From: Pyxicephalus adspersus
Lineage: Eukaryota > Chordata > Amphibia > Anura > Pyxicephalidae
Length of the DNA stretch: 64,000 nt
Reading direction: 5' to 3'
Assembly (NCBI RefSeq): GCF_032062135.1
Contig: NC_092868.1
Span: 50,801,053 to 50,865,052 of the forward strand
A model generated the notes under the pieces. That model ran no database searches, was not told the DNA's origin, and saw only the letters and a program-made list of their open reading frames with translations. The translations under genes and the position numbers were made by a program. Shown here one piece after another: positions 56,061-64,000 of this stretch. Numbering within the stretch: the first letter of the stretch is position 1; every line of letters begins with the position of its first letter.

Positions 56061-57004
56061 AGTTGTGCAGTCATAATTACAGATTTATTGCATGTCTGTA
56101 TGTGGCCTAACACCTAGAGATATGTTGTGTGACTCCTTGGTCACCAACCACGGCATTTTATCGTGGTTACATTGGAAATCTTAGTGACATCATCACTGAT
56201 GTCATAGAGATTACCTCTGAATTCCAACGGTGCTGCAATAGTTATCTATGGTGATTGTTATCAGTGGGTGGAGTTGGGAACCTCTGACCTGCATTTACAC
56301 AAGTGTTCCAAGACCATCAGGATTTTACACAGGAGCCCTGATAATCCCAAAAACATTTTGCTGAAAAAACAAAAGCCCTGAAAACAGAATGAAAATTGAT
56401 ATGGATTTGCTTACTGAACCAATATAAAAGTTCACATACTCTGCATATCAAACTGCAGCCAGGCGTCATTTTTTTGTATTACTGTTAAAACAAAAAAATC
56501 AAATTTCTTGCAACTATGGCAACAATACTTTGTTGGTTCAGACTAAAAGGAAAAGCTTATTGCTTGTTTGATGGGCTCACTGCTTTCCCCAGACATCGGC
56601 ACAGAGATTGAAGTCAAATTACAGTGATCCCCATCTTATGCCAAGCTGCACAAGATCCTCAACTATGCCTTAAACTGAACTTTGAGCAGGTATAAATGGC
56701 CCATATCAATGCAGCTAACAGTAATACACATTTAAATGTATTTTTTATAGAAAAAACAAACAATGTATGTGCCTGAATTTGACCTGCTATCAGTCTCTTG
56801 CATTTCCGATACAGCAGAGCTGAAACTGGTAGAAGACATAGCATTACAAGAAGTCAATCAGTCATGTGCTTATAAGAAGCATGCTGATTGAAAAAAAGAT
56901 GACCTTAACACCGTGCTGCTTCTTCTTTTAATGTCCAATCACAAACTGGGGTGGGTCCTAGTTAACCTGAGCTCAGAATAAAAGGTTTAATTGGTGACCA
57001 TCAG
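56061..57004. other. intronic stretch, nothing recognised
   Basis: Unique-looking intron with no arrays or terminal repeats. Confidence 0.45.
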
Positions 57005-57095
57005 ACTGAGGACATCTAGTGGCAGAAAAGAGTGTCGCAGGGGAAATCTCTAGACTGAAGGCAAATATTGCAGCGAAAGATGGTTTTGTTTTTTT
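57005..57095. repeat. ATCTAGTGGC dispersed repeat, copy 2
   Basis: GACATCTAGTGGCAGAAAAG, CGCAGGGGAAATCTCTAGAC and AATATTGCAGCGAAAG follow the same order as at 35120-35205. Both copies are followed by a T-rich run. Confidence 0.65.
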
Positions 57096-58009
57096 ATTTT
57101 TATCTTGTTATTTTTGGCTGGCATTTTGCTTTTCATTTGGCTCATAACGTGCCTTTAACAAGCCGGTGGCTCCTTTTCTACGGAATTGTATCTGCCAAGC
57201 TGGATCTTGGCTGGATGCTTGTTATATTACGTTTCCATCTATCCTTATGTGTCTTATACATCCTGTGCATTAAGGTGTCGCTTCATGACTTATCAGCCTA
57301 TAGCTCGGTGATGGAAGCGTTGGCTTCTAAACTCATTTACAGGAATGGAACATCTTTGTCTCCTGCGTGGACACCTGGAAGGGACCTGAACAGCTCCATC
57401 TCAGGTGCTCTGCGTGTGTTCCATATTAGCGGGTGAAAAGTGACCTTCCTAAATCACCTTTCTCTCTTCCCTGCCATTGAGATTCTTGGAATGAAATGCT
57501 AGCAATTGACTTAAATGTTAATCCTCTAGCAGAGCCATATGTGCAGGGGGGTAAACATATTGTGGAGCTGGAAAAGATCAGTCAGAAAATTGAAGCTCAT
57601 GAAAGAGGTTATGATTGCTGAAAACTTTGGATATGCTACATCTGCAGCCATTAGGAGGTCAGCGTTTTAGTCTAAATGGATTTTTCTCTCCTTTCCCTAG
57701 TATGAATACATCACCTTACAGAATTTTTTTTCTCTTTTCCCTAACTAGGTGCGCGTCACATTTTTTTAAACTCTAAAGGCCACATGTGAAAGTAATCAGA
57801 AAGTAACCAATACTGTCCTGGGAACACTTCAGCTGTGCTCAAAGCTGAAATCTGAAATGCTTCTTTACTTTAAAATAATCTTTACTTGGTTGTAAAAGAG
57901 CCTATGATTACAATACTGCTGTTGTATTGTGCAAAATTTGAGGAAAAAACAGTGTATGTATATACGTGTTGTCTATCTCCACCCCAAATGATCAAAAGGG
58001 CAGAGAATC
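57096..58009. other. intronic stretch, nothing recognised
   Basis: The 122-codon frame at 57068-57436 begins hydrophobic because of a T-rich run and has no recognisable domain. Confidence 0.4.
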
Positions 58010-58272
58010 TTTCACTTTCTCCTCTTTATGTTCCCTCTCACATTATTCTCTGTTTCCTTTGTTTTTCTCTCTCCCCTTCCTCTTTTTTACTCTCTCCCAC
58101 CTTCTTCTCTCTCTCACTTCCCTTTCTCTCTTTTTCTACTCTTGCTGTCTCCTTCCTCTCTTTCTATTTGCTCTTTATCTCCCTCTTCCCTTCTTTACCC
58201 TTGTCTCTTTTTCCTCTCTATGCGCCCTCTCACTTTTTCACTATCTTCTCTATTTCCTTTCTTTCTTTCTTA
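58010..58272. repeat. polypyrimidine tract
   Basis: About 260 bases of nearly pure C/T on the + strand, with purines only at scattered positions. It produces three overlapping open frames that are not genes. Confidence 0.9.
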
Positions 58273-58447
58273 AAATTTGAAATTTATTAATTCACACAAA
58301 AAAAACATATAAAAGAATAAAATACCAATGTAATCAAGGCAGGTAGGTACATTTTTGTTGCCACATTATTTATATATAGTTCTATAGAGGTGATATACCA
58401 CAAGTACTAATTAGAATACTTGTCCTGATCCCTGGCACCAATTACCA

Positions 58448-58451
58448 TTAT

Positions 58452-58496
<45 letters not shown>

Positions 58497-58541
58497 CATC
58501 CATCCATCCATCCATCCATCCATCCATCCATCCATCCATCC

Positions 58542-58588
<47 letters not shown>

Positions 58589-58597
58589 CATCCATCC

Positions 58598-58656
<59 letters not shown>
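58448..58656. repeat. compound (TATC)n/(CATC)n microsatellite
   Basis: About 200 bases of tetranucleotides in five blocks: TATC, CATC, TATC, a short CATC block, then TATC. The switches suggest point-mutated units that later expanded. Confidence 0.97.
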
Positions 58657-58723
58657 GACCCATTCCTCTTTCTTATTGTGTATTATTAGTGGGAGAGAAC
58701 CAATATACAGTATATCAATCTGT

Positions 58724-58815
58724 CTCTCTATGTTTTGTCTTTCTTTCTATCTTTCTCTCTCTCTCCCTTTTCTCGTCCTCTTTCTATAACTGTTTCTCCC
58801 TCTTTCTTATTCTGC
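58724..58815. repeat. short polypyrimidine tract
   Basis: CTTTCTTTCTATCTTTCTCT-like runs, directly downstream of the TATC array and similar to the tract at 58.0 kb. Confidence 0.8.
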
Positions 58816-60179
58816 ATAGTATACAGATTCCTAAGAATGAGCTCTGGAAAAAAACTACAAATGTGACAGGCAGTCTAAGCATTCACATTTCAGCAAGTTG
58901 GCCAATTTATATATGAACCATTCAGAAAAATGACATTTCAAAAGAGAATCAAGAGAGATATTTGAGAGCTTGCTAGCGTGAGTACCATCTGTGTGCCAAT
59001 GTTTAAAGGAAATTTCCTCTTTTCTCAGCACTGTTAAAAAAAAACAAAAAACTGTATAACCGTCGATATATCCATACCCCCTGGCTGGTATATTAGGCTC
59101 CCTACAATAAATGTAAAGTAGTGCTGGGAATGCCAGCCATTTAACTTCAGACTCTGTACAGACTTCTAGGGAAATCAGTGAGCCAAGCAAAAATATTATT
59201 TGGGATTTTTAGAGGTATCTTTTGATGAAGGCAAATTCAATAGTGGAATGCTCCTTTAATGCCTACATATAAAGCAATCTCTCAAATCTCATATTGTCAT
59301 TTTAATAGAAATTTCAATATTTTCAAATTTGCAGCATTCAGTAGAATAACCTGGCGATCCTGCCATGAAGGTGCGATTTTAAGCACTTCTGTTATGGGGT
59401 GGGAATGGTGAGATGTCTTACAATTCTTCATTGTCAACATGTCACACAGGCTTCCAATGGTCAACACACATTATGCAGGCATAGCTCACTGTGGTCACTG
59501 TCAGGAAATACACTGTGGGATGCTGTGCAAAACCTCTGGAGTTTGTGTAAATTTTGAAGTGGATGCACAGAAGTTACAAGAGATAAGTCTCATGGGGATG
59601 GACCAAAGGAGGGGTAAAGTATGAGCCTGGAGGGCTCTAAAAGGACAGCTGTGCATTTATGAGATGCAAGAAATAGCTGAAAATGGTAAAAACAAGTATT
59701 TTATGTAAAATGATTTTAGATTTATATCTACTATATAGGCATAATTCCCCAAGCTCAACCCCATCAATACCATAGAAGGATTAGGTTGAAGAGGGGTTTG
59801 CTCATTCTGATAATTTTACCATGATCTAAGCCTTTTGTCACATGACCCTATAGCATGAATATTCTACCTTTCTCTGAAAACAATGGGTTAAACTGAGTAT
59901 GCATCTCCTGGCTATTTTTATGGTCCAGGAAAAGGTGCTCCTGACCGCCGGGTCATGACTTTCAGTACTTTGGCAATCTAAATGTATTTCGGTAAAGGTT
60001 TGCATCTACATTAGGTCTTCCCTGGGACCAGTACGGCTTCCAAGAGCCAGGCAGCACCTTCCAGACTAGAGCCTCAGCTAAAAAGTAGCAAACATTCTGC
60101 CAGGTTTCCTTTAAACCTTGACTATACAATCCATATTTATACACAGTCAATCTAGGCATCCCACTAGGAGAAAGAGGCA
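58816..60179. other. intronic stretch, nothing recognised
   Basis: The 111-codon minus-strand frame at 58855-59190 and the frame at 59439-59624 have no domain. Confidence 0.4.
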
Positions 60180-60760
60180 TTTGAAATTTAAGGTCACCGC
60201 ACGCGCGCCTTTTAACTTTTTGTCTAGTGCAATGATTATGTAACTAGGATCTCCTTGTCGCCATTGCCATTTTGTGCCGAGATGGATCCGTAATGAATGT
60301 CTTGAACTCCTCAGTCTGTATTTGGAAAGTATAAACACACGTCTTTGTAATGGAGATGTTTTATATTCATGAAACTGTGCTTATCCCGGCTCTCTGCAGA
60401 TTGAAAAGAGATGTAGCTATTAAAATACCAAATAAACAGCTCATATGTGCCATGATTGGCTTTCCAGGTCTACACGGAATAATTAAATCGCACCCCATCC
60501 AAATATACCATTATTATGATTTTGGTGACGTCAAATGCTTTTCCTCTGGTGGGCCTCTGCTGCTGTATTTTCACATAATTACTTTTTTTAAATTTTGTAC
60601 TTCAAATATTGGATACAATAAAAGCAGAGTAACAAAACAAACGTATATGGTTCACAATAAAGTTATATATTTACAGGAATCGAATCAGACCTTATTAATC
60701 TGTTATCCGAAAGCTGAGCTTTTGGCTGATAAATAAGAACAATTTATTTTTGTGCAAATT
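60180..60760. promoter_or_regulatory. candidate conserved non-coding block
   Basis: Starts with CCGCACGCGCGCC (60197), then CCTTGTCGCCATTGCC, GTGCCGAGATGGATCCG, TGGTGACGTCAAATG (a CRE-like site near 60525) and AT-rich sites. The 128-codon frame at 60350-60736 lies across it but lacks any recognisable domain, so I do not call a gene. Confidence 0.3.
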
Positions 60761-61419
60761 TGGAGCCTTTTGATTGTCTTTGTTCAATCCTATTTTTGGC
60801 AGAAAAGCTAACAATCCAAACTTTGGTCCTTTGTTTAAGATCAGCTAGCCATTGCAGGCTATGTGGTCCAAGCCAAAAATAAGGTCACCCAATCAATGAT
60901 AATCTGCACCCCAGCTCGACACTGGAGGGTTGGAGGATTAGACTACCATGAAGAAATCCTGGAGATATATTTAGGTTTGCTTAACTGTGAGATAAAGTTA
61001 AAGCGGAAGTTCCACATTTTGGGATCAGGTACTGCTTCATTCCAGAAAGGTATAGGGGATGTCCCTATGACAAAGCATGAGGATGGTGCCATTCTGTGCA
61101 GGAACTGAGGCTGGTGACTATAACAGAGTTTAGTTCTGCTTTAATGTTAAGTGAAAGTATGGATTCAGAAAAAAGAGTAGCATGACACTGAGATAGATAA
61201 TCTGTGTGCTGCTTCTCCTTTCTCCATTCACTCACAGACTTTGAAAAGAACAAAACCTGTAAATGCTCAACAACTGCAACAGAAAGTAGATCTCTTTCAA
61301 TGCCATGCAAAACTGTGCACATCTAAGGAATCAATGGACATCAACACAAATCTTTTGAACGATAAAACTGCATTCATATACAAATTTAATCTGTGTATTT
61401 TGCTGTCTGCCCATATTCC
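60761..61419. other. intron with possible interspersed repeat
   Basis: AAAGCGGAAGTTCCACATTT (61000) and TTTAGTTCTGCTTTAATG (61128) are loosely inverted, suggesting an aged MITE. Nothing firm. Confidence 0.3.
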
Positions 61420-61680
61420 AGCTTTAAATGTAGTCCACGGTTCATACATAGGACTGTGTTACAATTACATCCAAGTTTCGGCTTGCCATTTAGCGATCCA
61501 ATGGCGGTTGGAATGTCAGTACAATGCATTACTGCAGAGATTACGTCTCGGATTTTCAGTCAAATATTACCCTGGTGTAACTGGGCTCTTATTTCCCAGA
61601 AATCCTGTTACCTGATATTAATGGAATCAGCTGGACACAGCTTCATTCTGTGTAATAGCATCTGCACAGTGTGAAAGTTT
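61420..61680. promoter_or_regulatory. candidate conserved non-coding block
   Basis: Repeat-poor, with TTTCGGCTTGCC, TTTAGCGATCC, ATGGCGGTTGG and ATTACGTCTCGG. Overlapping frames show no domain. Confidence 0.2.
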
Positions 61681-61820
61681 AACAATCTTCCCCCGTGATG
61701 TGTGCAACACCAATCATTCCCCTGTATGACTAGGAATAATCCATAGCATGTGTCCTGTGCAAATATCTATATCTGTGTGCCCCAGATTTGTCTACCATTT
61801 ATATCTGTTTTAGATTTTCT

Positions 61821-61861
61821 ATCTCTTACGTGTCTGTTAAATTTACATTTGCAGTATATCA

Positions 61862-61912
<51 letters not shown>

Positions 61913-61956
61913 CAGTGATATACTGCAAATGTAGATTAAACAGACACCTAAGAGAT
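61821..61956. repeat. 136-bp AT-centred palindrome with 49-bp arms
   Basis: The left arm starts ATCTCTTACGTGTCTGTTAA and runs through TTTACATTTGCAGTATATC to CACTGATATA. The right arm ending at 61956 is its inverse with about four mismatches. The centre is (TA)n with a single GT interruption (61867-61912). Mirror-image open frames on the two strands come from this symmetry. It could form a cruciform. Confidence 0.92.
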
Positions 61957-62600
61957 ACATAGTTGTGTATGATTTTTGCCACTCAGGGGGTTCTCTATCA
62001 TGCACCTACAATCATATTAAGATGTCATATAGCAACCTCACCCCTTCAGTTCTGATAATATGTTGGTTTTGCGTATTGGGATCCTCACAATATTTATGGT
62101 GAAGGCTTTTCACACTAAACAAAAATATTGTTAAATTCCTGATCCATGATCCTGGTAATCCATATGTACTCCTACCTCTGACACAAAACCATAACACCTA
62201 AAATGTATTTCCTAAATTGCATGTAAATTTAGAACAAAAATGTAATCTATTGCATCTTAATCAGCGTTAAACGTGGTGGCTGCATTTGTATTTTTCTTAT
62301 GGCTTTGTTTCCATTCCATTTCCATTTGTTCCTGGTTAACCTACCAGCAATAAAGTTCCTGTCTGAGGGTGAAAACATCTACCTGCTATATCTGTGAAAG
62401 AGACATGTTGTCACAACTGGACTGACAGCATGTTAGGGCAACAGAAAACTCTTTTACACCCAGCAATGAATTGAGGTTGAGCAAGAGAGAGTTTTATGTG
62501 AAGTTTTATTTTTTGAAATTTTGATTCTTCTAATAGTAAAACAAGGAGTGTGCTATGGAACTTCCCTATCCATCTATACTAAGACCATGTAGATCAACAG
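61957..62600. other. intronic stretch, nothing recognised
   Basis: AT-rich spacer before the repeated segments. Confidence 0.4.
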
Positions 62601-63170
62601 ATGTATCAGGGTGGTCAGGCAAGGTGCTGTATTATTTAATTTGTTACCCCAGTCACAGGCCTACACGTATTATTGCAGCCTTACCTGAAACCCTTGCTTC
62701 TCATGCACCCCGCGTTTGCCCTCAGGGACCATTGTTATCTAACCTTAACAGGCACCATCTGCACTGGGACCAGAAAGCCTGACAAATGACTCAGGGTATC
62801 CAGGCAAGTTGCCTTACCTCTTAACTTCCTGCCCCAGGCACAGGACTACAAGTTTCATATTGTAGCCTTGCCTAAAGCCTTTGCTTTTTGTGCACCCAAC
62901 AATAAATTGTGAAGTGTACATACAGCTTTTTTAATATGGCAAAACAAGTGGAAGGGTAGTGTGTAACCTCTATATTTTAAATCAAACCTATTAGTTGACC
63001 CATTCATACTTAGCCCTATTGGACACCAAAGGCAAACAGTCCATCTGTTTTGGAACCATGATCAATGTCTAATGATGGCCAGACAACTTGCTGTGTTCTT
63101 TAAATTGCTACTCCAGGCACCAGCCTACCAGTACTTTACTATAGTTTTGCTTCAGGCCTTCCCTTCTTAA
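62601..63170. repeat. three diverged copies of a ~115-bp segment
   Basis: Copies lie at about 62601-62710, 62781-62900 and 63062-63170. Shared landmarks in order: CAGGCAAGGTGCTGT / CAGGCAAGTTGCCTT / CAGACAACTTGCTGT; CCCAGTCACAGGCCTAC / CCCAGGCACAGGACTAC / CCAGGCACCAGCCTAC; then a GCCTTRCCT...CCTTTGCTT-like end. Two copies end at TGCACCC. Confidence 0.7.
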
Positions 63171-63289
63171 ATGATAATTGATACAGTGCCCACATACAAA
63201 AAACATTAATGTTTTTTCCTCTTTTCCCATTCTGTAATGGCAAGCTATTGTCTGCCCAAAGGCAAAGTTGGATTTTGCAGGGGAAGTTG
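63171..63289. other. intron, nothing recognised
   Basis: Short spacer. Confidence 0.4.
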
Positions 63290-63720
63290 CATAAGCTGAG
63301 ATCCTGCACATTATTTACTGCGATCCATTAGGTGTCTGTGTTCTGCTCGCTATTATTTATGCTCTAAAGTTGGAGTACAATTCTTCATAGTTTCCCAGTC
63401 ATTTGTTGCCGAGTCGTCTTCTGGATTTTCCGGGAACAAATATCATGACATCAATTAATTTCTTTCTAAAGAGGCATCACCACCAGCTGAGAGCCATGAA
63501 TCACTATGTCACTGTTTGCTGAGTCTGCTCTTCACTGCTCCTCTGACAGAGAGGAGAGGAGCTGAAAAGAAGCACCGAGCAAGTCTTCATTTTCCCTCTC
63601 CCGCAGAGGTTAATGGGCAGCCAGCAGTGGGCTTGTGATTGAGGACATTGCTGGACAGCTGTATTCGCTGATGAACAAAGTCCCACCACTTCCTCTAACT
63701 TTTTAATTTTCTTACATTGG
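63290..63720. promoter_or_regulatory. candidate conserved non-coding block
   Basis: Repeat-poor with TTACTGCGATCC, TGCTCGCTATTATTTATG, GCCGAGTCGTC, CATCAATTAATTTC and CTCCCGCAGAGG. Weak evidence. Confidence 0.25.
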
Positions 63721-63884
63721 CTTATTCTTCCTGTATGGATGCATAAATAGGCCTAGCTGATCCCTTCTTTAAAGTACACAATCCATGAGGTGATCATCAT
63801 GTTTGTTAACAGCACACAGGATGCCCAACAAAACAACTGTCATGTGCAATTATTAATTGGTTAAGATTTATAGTTAGGTCTACA

Positions 63885-63965
63885 TACAGCCCTGAAGATG
63901 GGGGACCTTTGCTTTTGAAATGAGTTGGCTCCCACTGATACATGCAAAATAAATACTTTTAATTC
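63885..63965 (+). repeat. interspersed repeat fragment with GAAATGAGTTGG core
   Basis: GCCCTGAAGATGGGGGACC, then TTTTGAAATGAGTTGGCTCC, then AATAAATACTTTT follows the layout of the fragments at 11421 (minus) and 32790 (plus). Confidence 0.4.
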
Positions 63966-64000
63966 TGGACATTAATAGAATGGTGCTCACAAAAGGTGAG

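Larger units (their letters stand above)
8850..64000 (+). other. camta1: camta1 intron downstream of the CG-1 exon (partial)
   Basis: No further CG-1 exon was found to the right edge. The next one should encode a peptide beginning like PQNGSMILYNRKKVKYRK. The intron is therefore at least 55 kb, and all repeats listed below lie inside it. Genes nested in the intron cannot be fully excluded, but none was recognised on either strand. Confidence 0.8.

Noticed and set aside
57886..58290. 134-codon hydrophobic open frame and two shadows
   Set aside because: Same cause: the polypyrimidine tract at 58010-58272.
58448..58656. CRISPR-like regular repeats
   Set aside because: A tetranucleotide microsatellite without spacers in a vertebrate genome. 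The minisatellites at 14.2, 34.4, 39.5 and 53.6 kb are likewise contiguous, without unique spacers.
60350..60736. 128-codon open frame outside repeats
   Set aside because: No recognisable domain. A frame of this length is plausible by chance in 64 kb of AT-rich six-frame sequence. Kept only as part of a candidate regulatory block.
61750..61982. Two near-identical open frames on opposite strands with (Ile-Tyr)n
   Set aside because: They are produced by the palindrome and TA core at 61821-61956.

Overview
This window is vertebrate intronic DNA, almost certainly from a frog. It is AT-rich and CpG-depleted, has no bacterial gene structure, and has no long convincing reading frame. Its repeats look amphibian: a tRNA-headed SINE of V-SINE type, three LINE tails ending in a 'GCTATATAAAT'-like motif, many hAT-type miniature elements with 8-bp target duplications, and a TTAA-flanked element with a CCTCCCTGGCGGTA end. 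The frog assignment rests on this repeat complement as I recall it. It is an inference, not a database result.

The only coding sequence I can support is one 68-bp exon at 8782-8849 on the + strand, with a splice acceptor and donor on its flanks. It encodes a stretch of the CG-1 DNA-binding domain of CAMTA1 (calmodulin-binding transcription activator 1). The window is therefore an internal slice of a very large camta1 locus: about 8.8 kb of the preceding intron, the exon, and about 55 kb of the following intron. Every longer open frame (up to about 170 codons) falls in simple repeats, transposon remnants or unremarkable AT-rich sequence, and I rejected all of them as genes.

Layout. 0-9 kb: a CpG-rich patch at the left edge, a TIR element carrying internal ~32-bp repeats (4.3-4.9 kb), a minus-strand SINE (5.5-5.8 kb), a pyrimidine tract (7.4-7.8 kb), and the exon. 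9-20 kb: a 20-bp-stem hairpin, hAT miniature elements, a 42-bp minisatellite, a possible conserved block near 15 kb, a 30-bp minisatellite split by a LINE tail, and a pogo/Tigger-like element. 20-35 kb: a short hAT element, a hAT element carrying a broken BED zinc-finger transposase fragment (24.4-24.9 kb), a TTAA element, and a ~118-bp tandem array. 35-50 kb: a 37-bp minisatellite inside a 15-bp inverted repeat (39.2-40.1 kb) and three hAT miniature elements, one of them a short relative of the 24.4-kb copy. 50-64 kb: a 35-bp-arm inverted repeat, a 54-bp minisatellite interrupted by a foldback element, a TATC/CATC microsatellite, a 49-bp-arm AT palindrome, and three diverged copies of a ~115-bp segment.

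Between these lie repeat-poor blocks with scattered CpGs and clusters of TAATTA-type sites. These are my best candidates for conserved non-coding regulatory DNA, but conservation cannot be judged from one sequence and their confidence is low. I found no new gene system. The most notable structures are the hAT deletion series, the nested foldback and minisatellite, and the near-perfect AT palindrome.
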